Shown: piece by piece, positions 20,808-34,900 of the stretch | How the letters are laid out: every line of letters begins with the position of its first letter | Numbering within the stretch: the first letter of the stretch is position 1 | Assembly (NCBI RefSeq): GCF_014898815.1 | Contig: NW_026515518.1 | Span: forward strand, 426,939-490,938 | Source of the DNA: Panonychus citri | Lineage: Eukaryota > Arthropoda > Arachnida > Trombidiformes > Tetranychidae | Direction of reading: 5' to 3' | DNA length: 64,000 bases | Position numbers and translations under genes: made by a program | The notes under the pieces: model-generated | Told to the model about the DNA's origin: nothing | Databases searched by the model: none | What the model saw: the letters and a program-made list of their open reading frames with translations, nothing else

Positions 20808-21997
20808 TTAATCCCTGGGAGTTTGTAACTGATATCAATTGATACTAATGGAGTGATGACACAACAATGGAATCAGAATCCTAAGCTAAGATTTACAAGG
20901 AATGAAAATAAATTTCTAATTCAGGGAATACCCTGGGACTCGGTGAGAACATTTTCCAAATAGATTCTTATGGAGATTGATTCAGTTTCTTTGTTTTAAT
21001 TTGTTCTCATGAAATGATTCACTTGAATGAGGAAATTGATTCTCATACAGGATGAATATCATTCCCTGTTTACAATCATCATCATGAATGTTATTCAATG
21101 ACTTTGATGATCTCTAGTGATTCTTGTTTCCTGTAATCAAAACACTTTTTCACCTGAAGATTTTCAGTAACATTAAGTACAATCAAGTGAAAAGTAACAA
21201 CAATGTCAGTGGTTGATTCTTAGTTGCCAGATTATCATAGGATTTAATGTGAAAAGAATTAGTTTGAGTAAAAGAAAGTAAAGGAAAACATGATAAAATC
21301 TAAAGGTAAATAAGAGAATTGAAGAAGATATAAAAAAGAAGAATAAGAATCAACATTTGATACAATCGCAATTCTATTATTGAGAAGAAAATTTTTCTTT
21401 CGATTCTCTTGAGACAAATGCTATGAAATAGGATAAGATGATATTCTGATTCCAATCGAGACTAAACAAAGTTATAAGATGTGACGATAATATTGTCGAT
21501 GACTAAGCCAACACGGTGAAATATTTCACCATGAAGATGAACAGATAATAAGGAAGATGTTGGATGAAAAAGGAAAAATAATATTCTGAAAAAAGAAACA
21601 AGATGAGAAAAAAAACAAAAACAATGAAACAAAAAAGGTGAGAAGATGAGATTTCAAGTGAATTTTAGGTGGACTTAGAGAGAGAGAGAGAGAGAGAGAA
21701 CGGTAAATGCTCACCGAAATAAAGAGTAAGCTTATGATGATTATGATGATAAGTTTGATGACAAAAAAAGGGATAAGTTTATATAAGATAAAAGGAAATG
21801 ATGTTAGTAAATATTGGGAGGACATCGAATGGAGAAGCGATGTCAGGGGAGATTTTGGACCAGAATAATCAATCCCTTTGAAGAGAAGAGGCTACTTATG
21901 ATGAAGATGATGATAGGGAAAAGTTAAGATGAAAAGAACATCGAAAGAACAAAAATCGAAAAGTAAAATATCTTGAAAATCAATCACAAGTCAAGGG

Positions 21998-22033
<36 letters not shown>

Positions 22034-22583
22034 CAGGAAGATGGCAATGATGATGAGAATAAGAAGATGAGGATAACTTCATTTTTAGATGTGAAAACAG
22101 AGGAACAAAAAAAGTAAGAGAATAGAAAAAAAATAATCGAAGAGAAAAGAAAATATATAATCCAAAGTCAGAAGCAGTAATATGATGATGATGAGAAAGA
22201 GGAAGAGGAAAAGATGCGGTAGAAAAGAGGAAGATGATGTTGGCTTGTTGACCATTAGTCAAGAAGAGTTTTAGTTTCTCTTGTTGGTAAACCTAATCTT
22301 CTGTAAGGTGAGAAAATATTTTCTCTTTTTCAATCGGATTATCTTCATCACTTTTTCATCCTCAATGGATCAGAATCCATTTAAATGGTTTCAATAATTT
22401 CTAAGTTGAGCTTTTCTCTCATTCCATCAAGTGATATACTTGTTAATGAGATGAAATAAATTTCATATTATTGGTTAAACTATCGATATAATTTAAAGGT
22501 AAACTTCCGGTTAGGAAAACTAAACAACTTTAACTTTCGTGTTTGACAGTTTTAAGATAGTTTAACAACTCCCAAGGAATGTT

Positions 22584-22644
<61 letters not shown>

Positions 22645-25600
22645 ACATGGAACTTTTTTCCTTTCTCTTATGGTATTAAATAGGAGAAAACAATATGATT
22701 TTTACTGTCATGTTTTGGTTCCGGAATGAAAAGTAAACTCAACATTTTCACTGATGGAAAATCAAATTTGGTGACATTTAGTTGAATAATAAATTTCTTT
22801 CGACTTTTCTATTTTAATTGTAACGTAAATTTTTATTACATAATCAGTGAGGTAGAATTGACATGAAATTCAAGATTATATTCATGAAGAAAAATTTCTC
22901 ATCCAGAGAATCAGATTTCAGGTAAATGAAGATAATTAGATTTACTGATTGTTAAATATTAGAAAAGGTAGAAAAATGTTATACAATGTGAAAGAATGCT
23001 AAAGTTACATTGATATTCAAATTTCTAGTTCTCATTGTAATACATTTATTATGAACATGAACAGAATAATATCTTTATTGAATCAACTCTACCCACGAAT
23101 TCATGATAATTCAATGTTAGTATCATATGAATACACTGTTGATACAACAATTATCAACAGTTTTTTACCTGAATTTTGGATTCTATTTTGTCAGAATTAT
23201 ATTGAGCTCTTTTTTACCTTATCGATGGCAGATTATTATATATTTACTTATTTTTCAATCAATCATTCTGAGAAGATCATGAAACTGATCCACTTCACCC
23301 TGAACACTGAACTGATTGACAGGTTGAGAACTGATTGTAATACATTTTCCGTCTTTCTCTTTCCCTTTTTTTACCAATAATGTTGCGAGTTTATTAGAAA
23401 GGTGAGAAAAAAGTTCATTAAGTGTCAATTGTTAATCATGAAATCGTTACTAAAAATAATATACAAGAGTTTTGATTAGTTTCGTCAACGATAAAATCAG
23501 AAAGACGCAGAAAATTTTCTCAGGTAAAACTTTTTCCCCTTCAGAACTATTTCCGTCGAATCCATGAATTTATTTATATAAAAGTCATTCAGTTCATCTT
23601 TCATAATAAGTAGAAATTTTTTTCTATCGTTCTTCCCATGAAAAACTAAGCATGAATGAAAAGATGTTAAAAGTTTATCCTCTTTCTACCTAATAATTCA
23701 TGAGTAAATATCATTAATCCCACCATGAATCTTGATTCACTTTTACCCATGAATATACTCATTGAATCACCAAGTAGTATCATGATATCTACATGTTCAT
23801 GTAGTTTAGACTGTCAATACCTGTTACCCTGTACAAACCCAAGATGCATGAAAATTTTTATATCTATGGAAATGAAGACAGAAAAAAATATTACAAGATG
23901 AATATAAACATCATCCTGTTATTTTTTCGTGATTATCATGATGATGAACATGGAATCTGTTCAATATCACTTATTATTGAGGTTTTTTTTAGAACCAGAA
24001 TTCACTCTGATAATGTAAACAAACCAGATACAAAAGGCTTGAGTTACATAATATAAACAACCATGTGAATATATGACATGATTTTTCAGGGTGAAACTAT
24101 CGTTATATTGAAATGTGAATTTAGTGTTTGTGATTTTTTTCTTCCTCTCAGTTAAATAATGTTCATGTAAATGTCCTCAGGGTGAAATCGAGGATGAAAC
24201 GAACTGAATGAGAAATTGAAGGTAAAAATAATATTGGTTCAAAAACTCAATTAATATAAACAGGGAGCATGGTGGTTAAGTGAAAATGTTATCATTTCTT
24301 TTATTTTCATGGAAATTTCGATTGAAAAATTTCTGAATCAAGTTCTACCGTTTTTCAAGTCAATCATGTAATTAAATTGCTTCGATTAGGAGAAACATTG
24401 AGAATTGGGTCAAAAGGAAATGGTCAGTGAAGGTTCAGGATCTCATGACCTCATGAAATAATTCATTTAGTTGATCAATTTGAATATCAATTTTGACTCT
24501 ATTGAATTTTTCAGTTCATTTGATTGGATCACTAAACTGAAGTTCTTCATGATTGTTCATATACTTATACATTTTCATGGATGTTTGAGTTTGATGAAAA
24601 GAGAAATTATTGAAAACAAAAAACTTTTATTGAATTTTGACAATTTATTGATGATTCTAATTGCTTATTGATCTGAACTTAGAACGACATTAATAAAGGA
24701 AATCAAAATATTCCAGAGCGATGAATTTTATCCGTTTGAATGGTTCATTTGATGAAATCCTGAATCTGGGCTGATAACTTTTTCTCCTCGATTAAGTCAA
24801 TAACTTTGCACCTTTATCATGTAATAATTTACCCTTATCAGCCCCTTGACCAACCGATTCTTCATCTTGACCATCAATTGAAAACTCATCTCTTTTTTTC
24901 TGATGCACATGAATTGTTTTTTTTATCCTTTACGAACTCAACTCTCTGTACGTGTCTAGTTTTCCTAATCACCATGAGAATTCATTTTCATCATGATGTC
25001 AGAATGACTGAATGTATAAAAGAGAAGAAGAAGAAGATGAAGTTTTATTTGAAGAGAAGAAGATAAATAGGAAGATGAAGATATGATGAAAGGCAAAACC
25101 TTGTGTTCTCCTTGGTTGACCAATATTGGTCAACCTTGAAATAAGAGGTAAGTAGGAAACTCAAGTATCATTCAATTTTCAATGGTCATTGGCTTTTACC
25201 TTTTATCTTATCACATTTATTGATAATATTTTTCTTTCTTTCTCTTCTTTCAATAATATTATCATCCTCATCTCCATCATAAATAAGTTGAGATGTTTTC
25301 ATCTTCATCAGCTGTAGATAAACTGGTAAGAGTTTGTGGTAAGAAAAGAAAAGAAAAGAAAAGTTCTTAATAATAACAACAAGAAGAAATTGGAACTGGT
25401 CGAAACAATAAACAATTGACATGGAAAAATCTGGAGCAAGAAAAAGTTCAATCATCTAAGTTCTGAATAAGATAAATCCATGATTCTAATGAACTTTCCA
25501 CCTTCAAAACCAACAGAACATAAAGAAATGGACTTGGAAATCTAATCTTTTCTCAATAGTAAACATGGTAACCGAGGCAAGTGAATTTTCAAATCATGAT

Positions 25601-27690
25601 AATATTCATGATTCAATTCTGAGTGATGGTAATTTCTTGAAATTTCATACGATTACAAATAACAGCTAATTAAGTAATAAATGATTAGCATTTAACAGTT
25701 TGAATCAACATCAACAGATTAATAGGCAAACAATAAATAAAAAAAAACTTTTATCTGTTTGCTAATGTCTATGCAATTATCATTATCCACAGATAAATTA
25801 GATGATTATCTTTACAGTTTGATTACTTTAACCATTGTGTTTAGAGTAATAATCAAGATAATTGGCAAATGAATTGAATGGTTATTGTTGTATTATCATT
25901 TCTATTGAATTTTCTGTTGTTTTTGCCTCACTTATTTTTTTTGCCTCTTTCAAAACAATCATTAATAAACAATATCTTTCCCATTGGTTATATGGTCTAG
26001 GGTTTTCCTCTCTCGCCATGATAATCACTCTACCATCCACTTCCCACCCTCAACTCTTTCTCTCTTATTCATTTTTTTCATAGTCAATTTACTCTGAATG
26101 AATTCACCATGTTGATGGTTAACCATTTAATGAATAGCATCTTTAACAGGGGAATCCACACCCTGGAAGTATAACAACAAAGGCTTCAATTAACGGGTGA
26201 ATACAACCAACAATTTACTTGATCTTTGCATATACTTTTCTGTAAGTACATGATATTCACCTATTTTTGGTGAAACTTTTACTAGATTCAGAATCCAAAA
26301 GATGAACTACCCTGATAATATCCTAAGCTAATCAGTTTTCCCTGATATTAGTATCTGAATGCTCAATTTCATTTGTAAACAACAGATGAACAGTTTCAAT
26401 GAGCTTTTTTTCAATATTTGTATAAGTTGATTTTCGTCCCCTGTAATTTTTTCAACTGATTCTCATCTAATATCATTTGAAACTCTAATTATCCAGATTT
26501 GCTGATCTTTTCAATCCCTGTTTACCCTGAAATCCCCTGGAAATATTAACATGATTCATTTTATCGCCAGGTGAGTATAAGAGATTAATCTCAACAATTA
26601 ACTTATTATCAATACTCTTTTATTATGGCTTCATCTTTTCATCATGGTGAACATGATAGAATCAGATATCATGCTGATCTTTTCAATGACTAAACATTAA
26701 GCTTAGTCATTTTCAGTCGATATACTTATTAAGAGGTATTCATTGTATGAACATATGAGGTCAGTGAAATGTTTCCTGATCATATGGAATTTTTTGTAAT
26801 AAAATTCAGGGAAAATTTTCCACCCTGATTACCATTGAAACATTTTCTCTGAATTTTGAAAATATGAAAAAAAGGTGAAGTTGTTATTTTAACCATGAAT
26901 TCGGAACTTGAACTCAGAAATAAAAAGTTAAGATGAAAATGGAAAATTTTACTTGGGTATTCATGTGAAAACTGAACAATTTCAAGATTTCTTCATCTTT
27001 ACCTTTTTTCATCTGAATTCTAACCATGAGAGAAAGGGAGAACCTGTAGGAATATGAACATGAAGAGAAAGTTCATTGATTCATATTAAATCTGATTCCA
27101 TTATCCAGTTGAATATCATTCTATCAAGTAGAACTTGAGTTTTTTTTCTTCACCATGTTAATGAAAATTCAATATTGTTTGTAATTGATTCTTCATGATT
27201 TTCTCGCTAAATCCCATTTATTCATCATCTGCACCATCTCATACACTTTTTTATCGTTTACTTTATGATCTCAATTGATACTCATTATCAAACCCTTGAG
27301 AGAATTGAGATAGATTATATAATTGAATGTCAGTTGTGAATGTTCATGATAAAAGTGAGTCTTGAATGAAGATTTATGATAGATTGTGAGTAAATTTTTT
27401 ATTCCAAGAAAAATTCTGCTCATCATGAATATACATTGTCACCGTATGTACCATGTATAAACATGATTAATTGAATTTCATCTGAGCAGCTTAAAGCATT
27501 TCATATGCTTCAATTATGATAAACCATAACGACAATTTAGTAATCGTTTACTAATCATTTATGTGATATTATTTTCCATGTAATTAATATCAATGAGAAC
27601 TGATTGTCTATTTGGAACTTTTGATTATCATTGAAGATTAAGAAAGGGAGATGATTCAAAAACCATCAATTCAGATAAACGAGAGACCAA

Positions 27691-27721
<31 letters not shown>

Positions 27722-30700
27722 CGATTAAAATTCTAATTCATTAATCTTCATCCAATTCAGTTCTTTTTGATTCTGAAATCCATATAAAAGATACAATCAG
27801 AATGATGCTATACAATCATGATAATGGTTAATTTTGTTTTTGGTCATATGTTATATCATTTAAATGATAATGATCAAATCTTTCATTGAATTTTCCATGA
27901 TTATCATGATAATTACTGGGAGTTTTATTAGCATAAAAATCAACTACATGTACTTGTATTATATAACTTGTTCATCCCTCTGAGTTTTAACCAGTTATTA
28001 CATCAAATTATCAGGTTAGTCTAATTGATGAAAATTACATGTTTACCCTTTCATTTGATGTCAATTGTTTCAAATTAGTTTAATTGTTAAACAGGAAAAC
28101 ATAATTATCTTATGTTTTTATAATTATCCAGTTTGATAATTAGCAAATAATATTATAAAATTTTGAAAGAATGAATATTAGTCAGCTTTTGGAAACTTTT
28201 TTTCGTTCAGTTTTTAGTTTATCAATGTTAAAATGATTTGAATCTTCATGATGGAAACCAGAAATGCAAAGAACCAGGAAAGTTTCAAACTTTTTTTGCA
28301 TCTCAAGTCAAGGAAGGTCATTGAAAATTGAATCACTGACCAATGAAAGGAAAGGTCAGAAATCAGGATGTTGATTATACTTTTAGGTAACAGTTTCAAT
28401 AGACAGGATTGAACTGGAGATAAAGTGAAAAAAAAATGGTTCGAGGGAGTGATAATATCCAGGGTGGAAATTGAGTAAAAAAAGAGTAGGCAAGTAATCA
28501 AACGATAGTGGCCTCAGCCTGGAGTGGGATGGAAAGTGGGTTGGATTTCAAGTTGCTGAGTTTTGATTTACTGTTACAGTTTTAGTTACAGTTAACTGAT
28601 AATAATAACAATGTTTAATGAGAAATGTTCAATTACGAGTTATAAACTCGATAGTTGAGGATTAAAGTAATAGATTTCATGGTAGATGAAAAAACATGAT
28701 GTAATTAAGAGGTGAAAGATTGAGAATCATTCACGTCAAGGTGATGAAAGTATATTAATCACAATTTTCAATTTACTTCGTTATTGATTCCAATAAGCTT
28801 ACAGGATGGAAAAGGCTTTTTACCCAGAATCTTCAGTCTTGTGATGAAATTTTCATGGAGGTTTTCATTTCAATTCCCATAAACATGGAAAAACTGAAAC
28901 AATTGCAAGTACTCTTTTCAAGTACAGAATTTGAAGGTGAAATGATAACTTTTACATGGAAAGATTTTCACTCATCCCTAACTGAGACTATTCTGATAAC
29001 TTTTATCTTCTCATTTTCTCATGAGATTTCATTTCGAAAATCATCAAACGAGTCGAGAGAAATTTCGTAAATAGTTTTACCCGTTTTTCAACTTCTTTTC
29101 AAAGCTCAGAACTTTCGTTTCACTTTGATATCTCTTACATATTATCATGAGACTATGTTTTCAGTTTCATGGTAAATCGCTTTCTAGATCTGCGTAAAAT
29201 TCATGGGAACGATTTTCTTTCAACAGATTGCTTGATAAGTTTAGATTTTGCTGCCGTTATAACTCAGAATTCCCAGTTTTTTATGTATAAATTTCCACAA
29301 GATTTTCGTGAGGAAAACGATGGACACTCAATCGAATCTCTGGTTGAAAATATATTCAGTAAAAGTTGAACTTCATCATGGTGGAAATTTTCAATTTCTT
29401 TCCAAAACATTTTACTCCCTTTAAGCTATTCTCACCCACTTTCGATTCGTGTGTGAGTGTCTCTGTCATTCATGATGAATGAACCTGTTCTAGTATCATT
29501 CATCATTCCATGGTTTATCAGTCATACACCTATTAGTTTCATGATAATATTAATACAGAATCCATTTCAGACCTTAAATTTGAAATCAATTTTCCGTCAA
29601 GAATAAAATTGAATAATATTTTCAGGCTCATTCGTTGAATTTTCCATGAATGTTACTTTTTGCTCTCAGCCAAGGGAACCATCTTCAGACTATTTCTCTG
29701 AATGGAATTGAGTTTTCTCACTCCCCGAGTGGATTGAAAAACTAAAGTTCAAAACTCATTATATCACCTCTTAAGAAATCACAAGTAAACTCTGACCAGA
29801 ACAAAAAGTTCTGGCAATATTGAAAAGGTGGAACTGATGAGGAATCATTTATGTAAGTAAAATAATAGAAGATGAAACCTGGAAGATACAAAGATGATGA
29901 TGATGATGATGATACTCTCTAGTGGTTGAGGAGAAATAATAATTTCTCTCATAGAATTTCCTTCACTAGTTTATCATGGATCGTTTACCATCTTAATCTG
30001 AACCAGATGAATCTCACCATGAGAAGCTCAAGAATCCATTGGGAAAACTCTTTCTCTTTACTTCTATTTTTCTTCTCAATTCTTTTCTTTCTCTGTCATC
30101 ATAGTATTTGGACTTTTCCCATCTTCGAATTCATCTTCATTCTTCATTTGGATCATTTTCTCTCCTATTCTCGACATAATCATAACAACTCTTTTTTCCT
30201 TTTCGTAAAAAATTTCCGCTCTGACTTGAACATCTCCGGAGGCTTGATTTTCCATCAGATCGAGATGCAATCTTTTCTTTTAACATCCTCTTCTTCATCT
30301 TCATTTCCCTACATAAAATAATCCAATATTCACCTTCTCATGAGAGGTGAAGGTAAGAAAAAATTCTATTGAACAAAAGCTCGTGTTCAGAATGAGATCA
30401 TGAACACTTTAAACATCAACTAAATATCAAAAGAATAGAAGAGTTTCAGGTAGATTGAAACATGGAAATTTCATCTTTCTATTCTGAGAAGAGTATAACC
30501 TTTGAATACTTTTGAATTTTCACCTCTTGTTTCCTTGAAACATAGAAACTCATAGCTTGTAAAAAGAAAAGGCGAGAATTCAATTCGAAGTAAATATTCA
30601 TCAAGAACTTTGATTCGATTTAATTTCTCTTCTTTTCAATTTGAATCAACCTTTGAATTTGTTCTGCTATTTTCCTCTCTCAAGCTTATTCGAATTTGTT

Positions 30701-31895
30701 GTTCTTGCAATTCTTTCAAATGTTATCCTGTTCGTCATGAATCCAAACAAAATGGAGCACAAAAAGTTCAATAATTGAACTCTTATTCCAAGGGAAACCA
30801 TTGATTCTTTACTTGGAAACTTATAGTTACTTTTATAATTCTTGTTACTTTCTTGATCAGATTAAAAACTTACACCTTCAACTTGAGAGATACAAATCTG
30901 ATTAGACCAACATGATACATTATCCAAAAGTTTCAAGTTTACTGTTAATGACAGTTAATTGTTTCAACATGTGAACAAAATAATTGCTAATCAATATTTC
31001 AATTCATTGCCGCTGAACAAAATGAATGCAAGAATTTAAAGAAATCCAATAAGAGACAACGAAACAAATGAAAATATCGACATGAAAAACGGAAATATTT
31101 TCCATTGGAACTCAATTAATTTTTTCATTCTAAATTCAATTTCTTCAAGATCTTCCTCTACATTTAATCACATCTTCCCAATGATAATTTATTACTATTC
31201 CATACTTTCATCATCATCATGTAATAAGAAAAAGTAAAAAAAGTTCCAAGGAAGTTTATTATTTTCTTAAAATTGATTAAAATGAATTATTGTTTGGTTA
31301 AATTTTTTTCCTCTTTTTTTATTTCGAAACAAAAAAAAAGTTTCGAAAACAGTGAAATCAATAAGTAATTACGATAAACCATAGATATTTTTTTACCCTA
31401 TTATTTAGTTATCACCATTATTATCAGTGAGGTTACAATCTTTCACTATTTTCCAAGGGTTAACTAGCATCTTTTTCATAGATATATTGTTCATTGATAA
31501 ATAATAAGTAATAATAATAATGGAAACACATTATAATGGTGATAATAATGATAACTTGATTTCTCATTTGTTAATATTTCATATTTCTCACTCCCTTCAG
31601 TTCAATAGACATACTGTTGTATTTGGGTGTATTGCATGTCATATAGAAATACAATTGTCATTTCATACCCACAATTTCAATTTGAATATTTTCCTCACCC
31701 AACACTTGATCATTGCTCATCAATTTCTCAACTTATATTCAATAACATTAAATGATGACAGAAAACTAATGAAATCCACTAACCCGATGATCGTTTTTTG
31801 TGTTGATTATATTTCATTCTGCGTACTTGGTCTTATATTAATATCCGCATTCTGATGTATTAGAATCATTGTAACTCACTCGACTTTCTAGCTTA

Positions 31896-31943
<48 letters not shown>

Positions 31944-34900
31944 TTTCTTTCTCTATCTCTTATCAATTTTATGAACATGAGAGATACAAATAGTTCTGAA
32001 GAAAATTGTAGCTCGAACATGAGAGTTGAAGTAAAGAGAATTTGATGAGAAATCAATAATTTCATCTGAATCTTATTTCAACCTTTTCCAATCATTCACT
32101 TTATTTCTTCACATTTGTAACTTTATCTTCATCATTTTTATTATTCTCCAAGTTGAAGAGAGATTAGAACTTTTGTATGCTCACACTTTGCTCTAGAACT
32201 TAGTAAAATTTTATTCTAAAATGCTCTGAATAATCCGAATGTAAATTTGAATCTCAAACTAAAAGTCTTTTCGTTCGCAAAACTTTAATTCCTGCTCATT
32301 TTTCGTAACGATTTATTTGAAGTCTATTCTATTTTTTCCTTTCATAGATTAACTCAAAAATTAATTTCATGTTATCTATTTAATAATCATTATGAATTTA
32401 AACGTAAAAATTATCAATAGAAAACACAAACTGCTCAAAAAACCCTAAGGCAAAATTCCTTGTTTATCATGGCCATTTGAAGGAATAGGAAAACTTGGAA
32501 ATTCCTAATTGAAATGGAAACAACATGATTACACTGATATTTAACACTAGAATCGATGAAACTATCATGAAGGCAGAAAAGAGAAAAAGATTTACTATTG
32601 CCGCTTCGCTCAAATTTTTGCGTTTCTCTTTCTCTTTCTTTTTTTCTTTCTCTTCTTTTTTTTCTTTTCTCTCAGTCTCTCTCTCTTTTTTTTCTCTTTC
32701 CAAATTACTCTTTCTCGTTCTTTAACTCTCTTTCTCGCACGCACTCCTAAGTCTCTATTTTCTGCGTCATATCAGTATGCCTAGTCAAATAACATCTAAA
32801 TGTACTCTTCAAAAAATGACCCCAATGGCCTTGAAACGTCTCATGAGAATAAATTTAGAACTCATGATAATAATCTAACAAGATAATGAAAACAATGAGA
32901 ATCGGTTTAGATTCCAGAGCTGAGATTTAACATATGCACAAACCATTAGACAATAAAACCACGATAAAAAACTTATATAACTTGAAAAATCTTCAGGGAT
33001 TGTGTGAGTTTAATGACTATCTGATTAGCTCATCAAATGATCATTAGTAAAATTGTCATCAGCTTTGAAAACCTTTTCCGTTTCCTCTCATTAATGCCCA
33101 TCAACTGCCAGCAAGAGCCATAAATATAATTGAGTTATCGTTTTGTTTGATAACTTTATTAATCTAATATCATTTTTTTTTCATCTTTTCTTTCTAATAA
33201 AATCTTTATCTACTTCCAATGACACGGTTATCATGAGAAATTGACTTGAGCAAAGTTTCAACAAGAATTCAGTTCATCATCATTAATATTACCTCTTTTC
33301 TTTAGCTTTTAAAGGTCTTTCATCATCTTCATCTTCATTGGACATTGTTGAAGATACTCAAGTAAACAATAAGGTGAATTCAGGGGAACATGATATTTCT
33401 ATTGAAAGATGTTAACTCCCAATGGTGAGATTAGATTATTTTCTGCAAATTGAATCACGAGAAAATGTCAAGCCATTTTTGCCTCATTCATCTATTGAAA
33501 TTTCATGGGAAGCAGATTCAGTTCATTGGAAAAAAACATCATGGATTCAATCACCCTCTCTTTAATTAATTAATAACAGACAGGTTAACAAAAAATACAG
33601 TCCCAGATCCCCTTGATTATCAATCAGATAACAATATTATCAAGCCTTAAACTCAAGTTAATCTCAATAATTGATAATCAGAAAAAAATAAAGCCAAGAC
33701 TTAGAAAACAAGAGATTAATTTTTCAAACTAATTAATCAGATTTACTGCCAAGGGAATATGAAAAAAAATACTCTCACATCTGAATATCTATTACAAAAT
33801 CCATGATTAACTTTAATCTGAACAGATTAAAGCTTTATTATCTTAGTTACCTTTAATCTCATGATGAATAGTATAATAATATTTATCGCTTAAAATTCAG
33901 TCTGAGCTGAACAATTAATTGTTAACAGCCAAGAAAACCACAAGCTCAAAACCAGATTAGTGTTGAAAAGGTAATACCCAACCTATTAATTTGTTTCCTC
34001 ATTCAAAATAAATCTTAACTAATTAATGGGCAAATGATGTTGATAATTAAAGACTCATTATCAACCTGAGTTTGCATGATAATCTCAATGCATTTTTGTT
34101 TCCATAAAAGTTCATGTTTCATGAGCATGATGGAAATTTTATAATCCAAATGGTGAAAGTGCAAAAGTTTCAAGTTATACAAATAATCTGAACGCTCAAT
34201 CTCAAGGTTAATCTATGAACTTTTGGTTATCCTTTCCACTGAAATAATGCTTACCTTTGCTATTCATTGGCCCATGAAATATGATTCTCATGTAAACAAT
34301 GTGTTCCAAATGTTTTCTCATGCAATTTTCCTCATGTATTAGATTGAAAAAGAAAAGAATGGGGGATAAATAATCGAAAAGAACAACAAATTGTTTATCA
34401 TGTTTACTTTTCTACATTGTAAATGCAAAGAAAAATGAATGAATAAAAATTCAGGTTTCAGAATAAAATCCAATCAGAATTTTCTCTCAATGAGATGGAA
34501 ACGTTTTGTTTCACTTGTGTGTTCATTAGGTTGAACTTTTCTACTATTCATGAAAAATCAGATAATTTAACCTCAGTATTCATGATTAGTTTGTGTTTGC
34601 ACTTAATTTGAATCAGAATTTTCAATTGGTCATCTATTTTTATATCATTTAAACCTTTACAGACAAAATTCATGAGATAATTCATAGAGAGAATTTAACT
34701 CTTTTCTCTCTATTCAATTGAAAACTATTACATTGAATTCATGGTACTGATTCTGTTTCCATTCATTTGCATCATGTTGAGATTCACGAGTATGTTATTC
34801 AGGTTAACCGGTAATCTGTTGATTCAGTTGAATCATGCGGAAGATGTAGGATGAACATGATGTTGATCACCATCATGAATAATCGTTAATCTAAAAGGTG

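Noticed and set aside
28855..29369. Two plus-strand open frames in the long intron
   Set aside because: No domain, splice context or codon pattern; lengths are expected in AT-rich DNA.
29926..30321. 131-codon open frame with hydrophobic runs
   Set aside because: Phe/Ser/Leu/His-rich product of CT-rich sequence, no start context or homology; judged chance.
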